Assembly: GCA_016792805.1 (NCBI GenBank)
Contig: JAEUHX010000073.1
Location: 116,115-180,114 of the forward strand
Source of the DNA: Planctomycetota bacterium
GTDB lineage: Bacteria > Planctomycetota > UBA1135 > JACQFD01
Direction of reading: 5' to 3'
Length of the DNA: 64,000 bases
Of the stretch, positions 44,932-53,997 are shown one piece after another. Under the pieces are notes generated by a model. It ran no database searches, was not told where the DNA came from, and saw only the letters and a list, made by a program, of their open reading frames with translations. Every line of letters starts with the position of its first letter. Position 1 is the stretch's first letter. A program made the position numbers and the translations under genes.

Positions 44932-46092
44932 GTGCGCCGCCTCCTTGCGACCCTGCTTCTCATGGCATTTGTCGGGATTCCGACGGCGCTCATCGGGCTC
45001 GCGATCTGGGAGGTTGCGCTGCGCTCCGATCCCGGCGTGTTCGCCCACAACCTCGATTTCGCCGGCATGTACGAGAATGACGGCAACGGCTCGGTGCGCA
45101 CGGTGCCGGGCTTCGAGACGCGCGTTGCCAATGAGGGGCGATGGCTTCGGGTGAAGCTCAATCGGCTCGGCCTGCGGAGCCCCGAGGTGCCGCCGATGAA
45201 GGGCGCCCGCGAAAAGCGCGTTCTCGCGCTCGGCGATTCGCAGGTCTTCGGCCAAGGTGTGGAAGGGCAGGAGACCTTCCCCAACGTGCTCGCCCAGCGC
45301 CTGGAGCGGGCGCTCGGCGTGCCGGTCCTCGGCGGAAACGCCGGCATGCCGGGGAACGGCATCGCCGATCAGCGCCGCGATTTATTGCGTTATCAGCCGA
45401 CCTTCCAGCCGGACGTGGTGCTCGCGTGCGTCCACCTCGGCACCGATTTCCAGGACGACGTCTCGGGGCCCAAAGAGGTCGTCGCAGGATTCGCCATGAA
45501 TACCGAGGCGGCGAGATTCACAAAAAACTCGTTGCGGGCGCGCCTCGCGCTTCGCTCCCGCGCGTGGTTCGAGATCGAATGGTGGATTACCACAACTCTC
45601 GGGCCGCTCTCCATGGGCGCTCCGGTCCAGAATGAGGAGGAGCAGGCGCGCACCGAGGGGTTCCCTCCGCAAGCGCAGCGTGGCGAGGCGCTTTTCCTCG
45701 ACGCCCGTGCCGAAACGCAGCCGATGCGCGCGATCCTGGATCGCACGCTGGACAACCTGCGCAGGCTCCGCGACGAGGCGCGCCCTGCGGGATTTGTGGT
45801 GGTTCTCCTGCCGAGCTGGGTCACCGTGTGGCCCGGTGCGTGGGAGGCGCAGCTCGGAGCCATGGGGCTCGATCCCGCCGCCCACGAGCGCGGGCTCGCC
45901 TCCCGTCGGATTTGTGAACGCGTGGAGAAGGAACTCCAGGCGAGCTGCTTCGACGGGACGGCAGCTCTTCTGGCGCATCCGCAGGTGCTGTCGCTCTATC
46001 TCCCTCAGGACCGTCACTTCAACGCCGCCGGGCACGCGTGGCTCGCGGAGCAGGTGGAGCCCCGCGCACTCGCCGCGCTCGCGAGGAAATAG
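44932..46092 (+). CDS. SGNH/GDSL-type hydrolase, membrane-anchored
   Basis: 386 aa from GTG 44932. An N-terminal hydrophobic anchor (LLATLLLMAFVGIPTALIGL) is followed by the hydrolase domain: VLALGDSQVFGQGV (block I nucleophile Ser in GDS), GGNAGMPGNGI (block II/III Gly and Asn), and DRHFNAAGHAWLAE (block V catalytic His). The family includes esterases and O-acyl-modifying enzymes of cell-wall or exopolysaccharides; the substrate is not evident. The frame extends upstream to 44866 without conserved residues. It lies 65 bases before the molybdopterin enzyme. Confidence 0.8.
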   Translation: MRRLLATLLLMAFVGIPTALIGLAIWEVALRSDPGVFAHNLDFAGMYENDGNGSVRTVPGFETRVANEGRWLRVKLNRLGLRSPEVPPMKGAREKRVLALGDSQVFGQGVEGQETFPNVLAQRLERALGVPVLGGNAGMPGNGIADQRRDLLRYQPTFQPDVVLACVHLGTDFQDDVSGPKEVVAGFAMNTEAARFTKNSLRARLALRSRAWFEIEWWITTTLGPLSMGAPVQNEEEQARTEGFPPQAQRGEALFLDARAETQPMRAILDRTLDNLRRLRDEARPAGFVVVLLPSWVTVWPGAWEAQLGAMGLDPAAHERGLASRRICERVEKELQASCFDGTAALLAHPQVLSLYLPQDRHFNAAGHAWLAEQVEPRALAALARK

Positions 46093-46157
46093 CGCATTTG
46101 GGGTCAGCTGCGGCGAAGCGGCTGTCCGCGGCCCTTTCGCGCTACGATGCGCGCCCC

Positions 46158-48971
46158 ATGCCCCGCGACTACGAGCCGATGACCGTGACCCCGCTGGAGT
46201 CGTTCCCGCCCATGGAGCGGTGGGACGACTGGACCGAGTGGGATCCGGAGGCTTGGCCGCGCCGCGTCGAGCGGCGCTACACGCTCGTTCCGACCACCTG
46301 CTTCAATTGCGAGGCCGCCTGCGGCCTCGTGGCGTACATCGATCCGGCCACCTGGCAGATTCAGAAGCTCGAGGGGAATCCTTTTCATCCGGGCTCGCGC
46401 GGACGCAATTGTGCAAAGGGCCCAGCAACGATCAATCAGGTTCAGGATCCTCAGCGCATCCTCTATCCGATGAAGCGCAGCGGGCCGCGCGGCAGCGGAA
46501 AGTTCGAGCGCACGACGTGGGACGAGGTGCTGAACACGTTCGCGGCGCGCATCCGCGCAGCGATCGTCGAAGGGCGCAAGACTGAGGTGATGTATCACGT
46601 CGGCCGGCCCGGGCACGACGGCTACATGGAGCGCATTCTCCAGAGCTGGGGTGTGGATGGTCACAATTCCCACACCAACGTCTGCTCCGCGGCGGCGCGC
46701 CTCGGCTATGCGCTCTGGTCGGGGTCGGACCGGCCGTCGCCCGACCACGCCAATGCGCGGTTCATCCTTCTGCTGAGTTCGCACCTCGAGACGGGACATT
46801 ACTTTAACCCCCATGCGCAGCGCATCATCGAGGGGAAGATGCGCGGAGCGAAGATCGCCACCGTCGACGTCCGCCTCTCGAACACGGCGTCGATGAGCGA
46901 TTATTGGCTTGCTACCTATCCCGGCACCGAGGCGGCGCTGCTGCTGGCCATGGCGGCCGTGCTGATCGACGAGAATCTCGTCGATCGCGAATTTGTGAGA
47001 AAGTGGACCAATTGGGAGGAGATGCTCGCCGCGGTCGACGCCGGCGTGGTCGGCAGCGCGCCGGCTGCGCCCGCCGGATCGTTGACCTTCGACCGCGTGC
47101 TCCCAACGCTGCGCGCACGCATCCCGGCCGACGCCCTCGGCTGGGCGGAAAAGGAGACGGGGGTCGCTCGCGCGACGATTGCACAAGTGGCGCGGGAGAT
47201 CGGCCGCGCCGGCTCCGCGTTTGCGACCCATGTGTGGCGAAACACGGCCGCCGGCAATGAAGGGGGCTGGCAGGTGGCTCGCTGCCTCCAGCTCCTCTCG
47301 GTGTTGGTCGGCGCCGTCGGCACAGAGGGTGGGACGCTTCCGCACTCCTGGAACAAGATCGTGCCGGCGCCATTCCTGAAGCCGGGGCCGCAGTCGGTCT
47401 GGAGCGAGCTGCTCTTCCCCAAGGAGTATCCGCTCTCGCACTACGAGCTCAGCTATCTGTTGCCTCACCTGCTGCGGGAAGGCCGAGGTAAACTCTCCGC
47501 ATATTTCACAAGAGTTTATAATCCCGTCTGGACCAATCCCGACGGCGTCGCCTGGATGGACGTGCTGCAGCGCGAAGACTTGATTGGTCTTCACGCGGCG
47601 CTCACTCCCACGTGGAGCGAGACGGCGATGTTCGCCGATTATGTGCTTCCGATGGGACACGGTCCCGAGCGGCATGATTTGCAATCCCAGGAAACGCAGG
47701 CGGGGCGATGGCTTGCGTTTCGCCAGCCGGTGCTGCGCGTGGCGAAGGAGCGCCGCGGCCAGAAGTTCGAGCACACCTACGAGGCGAATCCGGGCGAGGT
47801 GTGGGAAGAGGACGAGTTCTGGATGAACCTCTCCTGGCGAATCGACCCCGACGGCTCGCTCGGCATTCGCAAGTATTACGAGTCGCCTTATCGCCCCGGC
47901 CAGCGCGTGAGCGTCGATGAGTACTACCGCTGGATTTTTGAGAACTCCGTGCCCGGTCTTCCGGCTGCGGCGGCGAAGGCGAACCTGTCGCCGCTCGAGT
48001 ACATGCGGCGCCACGGGGCGTTCCTCGTCGACTCGGGAAAGTATGAACAATACAATCACGCGCTCGACGAGAAGTCCCTATCCGGCAGCGTCGTCGAGCC
48101 GCAGTCAGGAATTGTGAAGAAGGAAGGCAAGGCCGTCGGCGTCGTCATCGACGGGAAGGCTCTCTCCGGCTTCCCGACTCCGTCGCGCAAGCTCGAGATC
48201 TATTCGCCGCTCATGGCCGCGTGGGGTTGGCCCGAGCACGCGCTCCCGGGCTACATCCTCTCCCACGTGCACGAGAGCCGGATGGACCGCTCGAAGAATG
48301 AGTTCCCGCTCGTACCCACGTTCCGCCTCCCCACGCTGATTCACACGCGGTCGGGCAATGCGAAGTGGCTCTATGAGCTTTCGAACGCCAATCCCGTCTG
48401 GATCCATCCGCAGGACGCCAAGCGCCTCGGGGTGAAGACCAATGATCTTGTGCGCGTGACGACACGGCTCGGATACTTTGTCAATAAAGTGTGGGTTTCC
48501 GAAGGGATGCGCCCCGGCGTCGTGGCATGCTCGCACCACCTCGGGCGGTGGCGCACGGGCGACCAGCCGGGAGAAGGCACCGATAAATGGGCGAGCGCCC
48601 TCGTGAAGCTCGATACGACCGGCGGAAAGTTCAAGCTTCGCCGAATTCGCGGAATCGAGCCGTTCGCGAGTTCCGACAAGGACAGCAAGCGCGTTTGGTG
48701 GGTCGACGGCGGCGTGCACCAGAATCTTACCTTTCCGGTCCAGCCCGACCCGATCTCCGGAATGCACTGCTGGCACCAAAAAGTGACTGTGGAGAAAGCG
48801 CGCCCCGGCGATCAGTACGGAGACGTGGAGGTCGACCCCGCGAAGTCGCAGGAGATCTACCGCGAATGGCTCGCCCGCACACGCCCGCCGAAGGGTCCTC
48901 TTCGCCGGCCGCTCGAGCTGAATCGCCCGTTCCGCCCCGTCGAGGAGGCGTTCCGTCTGCCGGCTCCGTAG
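46158..48971 (+). CDS. Molybdopterin oxidoreductase catalytic subunit (DMSO-reductase family)
   Basis: 937 aa. The N-terminal 4Fe-4S site reads CFNCEAACG...NCAKG (from about residue 48). The likely Mo ligand is the Cys in SHTNVCSAAARLG (about 176), as in Nap/Psr-type enzymes. GSDRPSPDHANARFILLLSS, AKIATVDVRLSN and the C-terminal NPVWIHPQDAKRLGVKTND region bind the two pterin guanine dinucleotides. There is no Tat signal, so it may work in the cytoplasm or ride with a partner. The ferredoxin-NrfD fusion at 39179 is the natural electron partner. The substrate (polysulfide, arsenate or another oxyanion) cannot be deduced. Confidence 0.92.
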   Translation: MPRDYEPMTVTPLESFPPMERWDDWTEWDPEAWPRRVERRYTLVPTTCFNCEAACGLVAYIDPATWQIQKLEGNPFHPGSRGRNCAKGPATINQVQDPQRILYPMKRSGPRGSGKFERTTWDEVLNTFAARIRAAIVEGRKTEVMYHVGRPGHDGYMERILQSWGVDGHNSHTNVCSAAARLGYALWSGSDRPSPDHANARFILLLSSHLETGHYFNPHAQRIIEGKMRGAKIATVDVRLSNTASMSDYWLATYPGTEAALLLAMAAVLIDENLVDREFVRKWTNWEEMLAAVDAGVVGSAPAAPAGSLTFDRVLPTLRARIPADALGWAEKETGVARATIAQVAREIGRAGSAFATHVWRNTAAGNEGGWQVARCLQLLSVLVGAVGTEGGTLPHSWNKIVPAPFLKPGPQSVWSELLFPKEYPLSHYELSYLLPHLLREGRGKLSAYFTRVYNPVWTNPDGVAWMDVLQREDLIGLHAALTPTWSETAMFADYVLPMGHGPERHDLQSQETQAGRWLAFRQPVLRVAKERRGQKFEHTYEANPGEVWEEDEFWMNLSWRIDPDGSLGIRKYYESPYRPGQRVSVDEYYRWIFENSVPGLPAAAAKANLSPLEYMRRHGAFLVDSGKYEQYNHALDEKSLSGSVVEPQSGIVKKEGKAVGVVIDGKALSGFPTPSRKLEIYSPLMAAWGWPEHALPGYILSHVHESRMDRSKNEFPLVPTFRLPTLIHTRSGNAKWLYELSNANPVWIHPQDAKRLGVKTNDLVRVTTRLGYFVNKVWVSEGMRPGVVACSHHLGRWRTGDQPGEGTDKWASALVKLDTTGGKFKLRRIRGIEPFASSDKDSKRVWWVDGGVHQNLTFPVQPDPISGMHCWHQKVTVEKARPGDQYGDVEVDPAKSQEIYREWLARTRPPKGPLRRPLELNRPFRPVEEAFRLPAP

Positions 48972-49124
48972 TGCAAACTCCTCGAACGATCTGCGGACGC
49001 TCGCGAGCGGTCGGCATCGTGTCGCATCCAACCCAACTCGATGCTACGCGCCCGCTCGATTCTGCTGCTCATTTCGATGCGCCTGGGTGCTTTCGGCCCA
49101 CGTTGACCCCGAGGTTTCTGCCCA

Positions 49125-51374
49125 ATGCCCAAAACATCCACCGAGACTCGGCGCGCTTCGGCATCGAACTCGCTCCCGCGATTTCATCGGGTGTCCCGCG
49201 CAATCACCTTCTTGATTGGGGCCGGGCTAGTATTTCTGATCACGAGCTCCGGGGATGCCGCTGCGCAACAATTCACGCCACTCAGCGCGGCGTCTATTCC
49301 GCCGCTCGGGGGTGACACGGAATCGGTCAAATTCGGCGACTTCGATCTCGACGGAGACCTTGACCTTGTCTATGCGAACGGCGGTGACTCGGGCAATCAG
49401 CAGAGCCGTGTGCTCTTCAACCGAGGGCTCTCGGGAACAGGAGGGCTCCCACCCGGATCATTGGGTACTTTCGGAGATGTAACTGCGACGCACCTCGCTC
49501 CGAACTTTACTCAATCTTCACGAGATGTGCAAGTCGTGGATATCGATGGCGACGGCGACCTCGACTTGTTCTTCGCGAATAACTCACAGATCATCTCCCA
49601 GTCCAATACATGGTGGATCAATCAAGGGCTGGCGCAGGCGGGAACCGCCGGTGTGTTCGTACAGGACTCCTCTCGCTGGCTTGGCCTCGGCAGTGCCGGC
49701 TCCTCGGTTCCCAGCTCATTACTTTTAACGGCGGGGCCTTTCGCGGGCGGTTTCGTGGACTTCTCGGCTCAGGGAGACTTTGCGGATGTCGATTTCGACG
49801 GGGATCCGGACTATTACCACACTTCTTACGGATCGGGATTCAGCGGCGCAGTCATGTCGAGGCTGTTCCTGAACGAATCTGGTCCAGGCGGTTGGGGATG
49901 GTTCCGTGAGTACAATCCTTCGGGCGCTGTCGCGCCTTCAGCGAGCATTCCGAACGGGAGTGCGGCGGGATTTCTCGAAGGCGTTCAGGCGGAAGCCACG
50001 CTCCTCGTCGATGGAACGACGCACGACATTAGCAATATGCCGCTCGATGTCGATTTTTGCGATCTGGATGGGGATTTCGATCTCGATATCTATGCAAACT
50101 CCCGCTCGTCGCGCCAACGGTTCTATCAGAGCCGCTGGGTTGAGAACGGTGAGAGCCTCGGCAGCGAGTCGTTGGGGAAGCGCCTTTATCGAGACAGGAC
50201 GGGAATCTGGGGCGCGCAGGTACCTCAGCAACTTGACAATTATGACGGCGAACTCGGAGATCTCGACTTTGATAATGATTGCGATGCATACTTCCTCAAT
50301 GGGGCGGCGAATCTTTCAGACTCCTACGCGTTGAATGACGGGACGGGGTCGTTTGGCTTAGGCACGGCTTTGACGGACAATCGCTCGGACAATGAGGTCG
50401 ATCTGCTCGACTTCGATCACGACGGCGACTTGGATGTCTTCGTTTCGGCGTTCTCCAGCACCGACCGTTTCTATAAGAATCAATTTCTAGAGCTCGCAAG
50501 TGTTGCGCTCGTGCCAGCTTCAGCTGCTTCTGGAGCCGGGACGCTCTCGCTCGCCGCCGACATGGGAGATATCGACAACGATGGCGATACCGACATCTTG
50601 TCCGCCCAGAGAGGCACTGCATCGGAGGTTTTGCTCGTGAATGGGATCGGCGCACCCGATCCCATTGCGCCCCGAATTCCTCTTCTTCGGGCACTCTCCG
50701 ATGGACCTGCGCAAGTCGCCCCTCGCCGTGTGCTTGTGCGAGCGTTCGACAATGCAGCACATGAGACTTTCAAGACGGCGACGGGAACGGTGAACTTTTC
50801 TGTGAATGGCGACTCCCGATCCGCGGTGCTTAGCTACAGCGGCGGAGATACTTGGCGTGGCGAGATCCCGGGGTATCTCCACGGCTCAATCTCCTATCAA
50901 GTGATCATTACTGACCGAGCTGGGAATGTCGGCTCATCGGCATCTGCGACACTCTCGGTCTCGTCAGTGGGGCTCGCCAGCGTCGGATTGGGGGTTCCCG
51001 GATGCGCAGGTGCTCACATGATCAGCGCAGCCTCATCGCCCGCGATCGGAAATCCCGAATTCGAGGTTCGCGTAACCGCATGCCCTCCGAGTTCAACGCA
51101 GCTCATGCTCGTGAGCTCCGAGGCCGGAACGGGCCTCGACGAGCTTGGTATCGGAATCCCCATGCATGTGAGCCTCTTTGCCCCCGAGCTGTACGCGTTC
51201 GATCTTCCTGTGAATGGATCCGGAGTTGGCGCCCTGTCCATCGCGATTCCCAATGTCCCGGAGCTCGCAGGAAGAAGCTACTATTGGATGTCAATCCACG
51301 CAAATACTGCATGCACGATCGCACCGTTCCAGCTCTCGAGCTCCGCAGCACTCGTAACGACACTGTTCTTGTAA
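49125..51374 (+). CDS. Secreted VCBS/FG-GAP-like repeat protein
   Basis: 749 aa with a Sec signal (AITFLIGAGLVFLITSSGDA). Calcium-loop repeats DFDLDGDLDLVYAN, DIDGDGDLDLFFAN, DVDFDGDPDYYH, DLDGDFDLDIYAN, DFDHDGDLDVFVS and DIDNDGDTDILSA are spaced through residues 60-500. A fibronectin-like stretch follows, then the same C-terminal domain as the FG-GAP protein at 40764 (from GVPGCAGAHMISAA). AT content and TTT/AAT codons are a little higher here than in neighbouring genes. It is the last intact gene before the mobile-element remnant. The 153-base gap upstream has a GACCGCTCGCGAGCGTC-like inverted repeat and nothing else clear. Confidence 0.85.
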   Translation: MPKTSTETRRASASNSLPRFHRVSRAITFLIGAGLVFLITSSGDAAAQQFTPLSAASIPPLGGDTESVKFGDFDLDGDLDLVYANGGDSGNQQSRVLFNRGLSGTGGLPPGSLGTFGDVTATHLAPNFTQSSRDVQVVDIDGDGDLDLFFANNSQIISQSNTWWINQGLAQAGTAGVFVQDSSRWLGLGSAGSSVPSSLLLTAGPFAGGFVDFSAQGDFADVDFDGDPDYYHTSYGSGFSGAVMSRLFLNESGPGGWGWFREYNPSGAVAPSASIPNGSAAGFLEGVQAEATLLVDGTTHDISNMPLDVDFCDLDGDFDLDIYANSRSSRQRFYQSRWVENGESLGSESLGKRLYRDRTGIWGAQVPQQLDNYDGELGDLDFDNDCDAYFLNGAANLSDSYALNDGTGSFGLGTALTDNRSDNEVDLLDFDHDGDLDVFVSAFSSTDRFYKNQFLELASVALVPASAASGAGTLSLAADMGDIDNDGDTDILSAQRGTASEVLLVNGIGAPDPIAPRIPLLRALSDGPAQVAPRRVLVRAFDNAAHETFKTATGTVNFSVNGDSRSAVLSYSGGDTWRGEIPGYLHGSISYQVIITDRAGNVGSSASATLSVSSVGLASVGLGVPGCAGAHMISAASSPAIGNPEFEVRVTACPPSSTQLMLVSSEAGTGLDELGIGIPMHVSLFAPELYAFDLPVNGSGVGALSIAIPNVPELAGRSYYWMSIHANTACTIAPFQLSSSAALVTTLFL

Positions 51375-51577
51375 AGTTGGGTTCGAATGGGCTGCCACGC
51401 GAGGCTCCGGTGAAGCCCCTTCGCGGAGCGCGAAGAAGATTCGCTCTAGGCGAAAAGCCTCGCCCTCATCGGCTCCACGATCGAGTCGACTCTATGAAGG
51501 GCAAACGCCGCAGCTCCCAGCAGCTTTAGCCTTAGGCGACAACGCGGTGGGCTTTTGAGTGCACCGGGCGGTCGTGC
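51375..51577. other. Gap before the IS21 remnant
   Basis: 203 bases with no gene that I can support. It holds GC-rich inverted repeats near 51410-51430 that could end transcription of the VCBS gene, and the decayed leader of the istB remnant. No left IS end is recognisable, so the start of the inserted DNA is unknown. Confidence 0.4.
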
Positions 51578-52018
51578 GTGTGCTTGCTCTTCGTTACGAC
51601 AGTCGGCAAGACCCACCTCGCCGTCGCGCTTTGGGTCCGCGCGGTGGAGTGTGGATTTTCTGTGGGCTTCTACCACCTGGACGACTTGATGCATGAGCTC
51701 AAGTGCGATGCCGAGGTGGCACCCGCGCGATTGAAAGGTAAGAAGTACCTGCGCAGCGCCATGCTGATCATCGATGAGGTCGGGTTTCGCGCACTGACGA
51801 GGATCGAGGCGAGCCTCTTCTTTCGATGAGTGAGCGTGCTCTATCAGCGGAGCGCCGAAGTGATCACGACCAACAAAGCGGTGAAGGAATGGCCCGAGGT
51901 CTTCGCCGGCGACGAAGTCATGGTGACGGCGCTGCTCGATCGGCTGCTGTACCGATGCCATGTCTTCAACATCAAAGGTCGAAGCTACCGGCTCCGCGAT
52001 CTGGAGCGCTCAGCTCCG
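51578..52018 (+). pseudogene. istB: IS21-family IstB ATPase remnant, interrupted by a stop
   Basis: Fragment of the transposition helper ATPase. VGKTHLAVALW keeps the end of the P-loop, but the preceding GPxG is replaced (FVTT) and the N-terminal third is gone. SAMLIIDEVGFRAL is the Walker B region. An in-frame TGA at 51827-51829 interrupts it, after which the same frame resumes with VLYQRSAEVITTNKAVKEWPEVF and ILDRLLYRCHVFNIKGRSYRL-type C-terminal sequence. With a lost start, a broken P-loop and a stop it cannot work. No istA is left. Confidence 0.85.
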
Positions 52019-52105
52019 GGTGACGCGCCTGCGGCTGCCCCATGCTCCGGAGAACACCAATCTCCCCGAATCCCCAGGCCACTGAAACCTCCACATCCAC
52101 ACCCA

Positions 52106-52318
52106 GTGCGCAAAACTAGACGTCCCCTAACTGCCCGTGGCAAAAGTCATCCGAGCTGCGCGCGGGACTTTTTCGCGAACTCATCGTCGTGCCGCCTCGC
52201 CGTAACTCCTTGCTACGTCTTCGGCGGTCCTTCTCGATCTCGCGAAAAATCCTCGCGCTCGCTCTGCGTAGCACTTTTGCCACGGGCAGCTAAGTGCGCA
52301 AGACTCCGCGTCCCTTGA
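52106..52318. mobile_element. 159-bp element with perfect 17-bp terminal inverted repeats, between imperfect direct repeats
   Basis: CTGCCCGTGGCAAAAGT (52131-52147) is the exact inverse of ACTTTTGCCACGGGCAG (52273-52289). The 125 bases between have no credible gene. Just outside are two similar 25-mers, 52106-52130 and 52294-52318, both starting GTGCGCAA, with 19 of 25 positions equal. The outer pair may be the repeated terminal sequences of the IS21 remnant (the second ends CCCTTGACA, like an IS right end), with the inner element inserted between them. MITE-like; it could also be a long RNA hairpin. Confidence 0.6.
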
Positions 52319-52320
52319 CA

Positions 52321-52969
52321 GTTGTCAAGGAGGAGCTGGCGGATGCTCATAATTCTGCGATCGGCATGCTGAGCCGTTCGGGGCGTTTTCAGGAGGCGCT
52401 CCCACAGCTCGAGCGATTCTACGAGCACGCCCGCGGGGTGCCTCGATACCGCCGTGCGGCGAGGTCGGCTGCGGAGAAGCTCGGGCAGGAGGCGACCAAC
52501 GGTGCCGATCGCTTGCGGTGGACGGCGGCGAGCGAGGTCGTCCTCGAGGGGATCGCCGAGCAGCCGATCGCCGGCAAGCTTGAGCTGGCGCTCCAGCACG
52601 CGAAGGTGCTCGCGGAGAACGAGAATCTTGCGAAGGTCCGCGCCCGGTGGTGCTCGATCGTGACGAGGGGAAGTCAAGAATCGAGCGCCTGGAGCCAAGT
52701 CGTTCCCGCGGCTTCACAAATGGCGCGGTTCGAACAGAAGCCCGAGATCGCTCTCGTATGGTTTGAGCTCGCAAGTGAGGTGGAAGTCGCTTTGTTCCGG
52801 AAGCCGACCTCACTTGGCGCGCGCGCCATCGCATCCATCTGGAGCGAGTGGAGGGAGTCGCGGCGGGGCTCGACGCCGCGGAGTCCGCCGCGTCGAAGTG
52901 CAAGGGCTCGGGCGATTTGTGAGCTCCGCCGTTCGCCAGCTCCGCCTGTCTCTGCGCTGAGCCCGCGCC
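52321..52969 (+). pseudogene. Truncated TPR-like coding remnant downstream of the IS
   Basis: The frame from about 52321 reads like helical-repeat protein (KEELADAHNSAIGMLSRSG, LELALQHAKVLAENENLAKV, KPEIALVWFELASEVE), close in style to the TPR tail of the kinase at 60533. It has no start of its own: the open frame begins inside the IS right end. Near 52830 the protein-like signal moves to another frame, which stops at about 52922, suggesting a frameshift. It then runs into the 3' end of the opposing gene. I read it as a gene cut by the IS and decaying. Confidence 0.5.
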
Positions 52970-52971
52970 AG

Positions 52972-53613
52972 CTACCGATTCTCGGGTTGATCCCAGAGGG
53001 AGTTCGCCCCGTCGCACGCGGCACACGCCTTGGCGGGTCCGTAGGTGCCTGTCTGCCGGGCGCCGGGCAGCAGCCCCATGCCCTTTTTCCTTCGCTCGAA
53101 CGCGTCTCGATGCCATCGCTCCAACTCCTCGGGGGTGAGGCGCATCGACTTGAGCCGCGCCTCGGTCCACTCGCTGACGAGCTTCTGTAAGATGGCATGC
53201 TGCCTTGTGTAATCCCCCGACAGCACGGCTTCGCGATCGGCCGCTGGGAAGCCCTTTCCGAAGGTGCCGCCGGGGCTCTTGAACTCGAGAATCGGAGCTC
53301 GTGCACGATAGACACGCATCGCTGCCTTCACGGGAATACAGATCGGACAGCCCGTCACAAATAGCGACAGTTCGGGCTTCTTCGGATCCGGGACGAGAAA
53401 CCGATCGACCACATCGTTGGGCACGCTCGAATTGTAGAGACCTTCGATCGTTGCGAAGAACTGCATGCGAAAGTAGGCGTCCATCTCCATCGGCTCGTCG
53501 ACGGTCGCGCGCTCTTGCGGGGGCGAGTCCTGTTGAATGGCTTGCGGGACGGAGAGGGCCGCGATCGGCAGGCTGAGGGCAGCGGTGGCGAGAAGAGCAG
53601 ACAGCTTGAGCAT
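52972..53613 (-). CDS. Secreted protein with a CxxC motif, unknown
   Basis: 213 aa. A Sec signal (LSALLATAALSLPIAALS) is preceded by a good ribosome site (GGAG, 7 bases before ATG 53613). The mature protein has VTGCPICIPVKAAMRVYRAR (CPIC at about 88-91) and a C-terminal KACAACDGAN, so two Cys pairs that could hold a metal, haem-free redox site or disulfides. The pattern is not a standard thioredoxin (no WCxxC). No family recognised. It is the only intact gene in the accessory patch between the IS remnant and the hairpin repeat. Confidence 0.7.
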   Translation of the reverse strand: MLKLSALLATAALSLPIAALSVPQAIQQDSPPQERATVDEPMEMDAYFRMQFFATIEGLYNSSVPNDVVDRFLVPDPKKPELSLFVTGCPICIPVKAAMRVYRARAPILEFKSPGGTFGKGFPAADREAVLSGDYTRQHAILQKLVSEWTEARLKSMRLTPEELERWHRDAFERRKKGMGLLPGARQTGTYGPAKACAACDGANSLWDQPENR

Positions 53614-53727
53614 GGGAGACTCCGAGGTTCGATGCCCTTCTGTGCGCGTCGGCGGTGAAGTGTTAGCAGGCGGCGCCCGCGACTTCTGAAGAGCGACGAA
53701 GTGGGGTGGGCGCGGGCGAACGACCCC

Positions 53728-53997
53728 TCACCTGGGAAGTGGGGTCGGCGCGTGGCTGGCGGGTTGTGACTCGGGAAGAATGGGGCGCGGTTGGTCTTGG
53801 CTCGGCAGCGGACAGTCCTCGCCGATCGGCGGCTCATCGGTTGTGCAGAATCCGACCGGCGCTTCGCGCCCATCGGACTCTGCGCGCACCATGGCCTCGC
53901 GCCTGCGGAACTCGCCGAGCCAAGAGCGACCGATGCCCCATTCCAAGCCGTTCTTATCTGTGAAGGTGAAAGAGCGTGCAACCTGGTGTGACAACAT
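53728..53997 (-). CDS. Small open frame inside the hairpin repeat (copy A)
   Basis: 89 aa from ATG 53997. The first 46 residues (MLSHQVARSFTFTDKNG, then EWGIGRSWLGEFRRREAM) are repeated, inverted, at 63603-63742. Differences between the two copies include several silent third-base changes (TTG/CTG, TCA/TCG, GAG/GAA, GAT/GAC), which hints at past coding constraint. The last 40 residues are Pro-rich and not shared. It could be a small protein carried by the repeat, or a repeat that happens to stay open. No signal peptide. See the repeat entry for the flanking hairpins. Confidence 0.4.
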   Translation of the reverse strand: MLSHQVARSFTFTDKNGLEWGIGRSWLGEFRRREAMVRAESDGREAPVGFCTTDEPPIGEDCPLPSQDQPRPILPESQPASHAPTPLPR

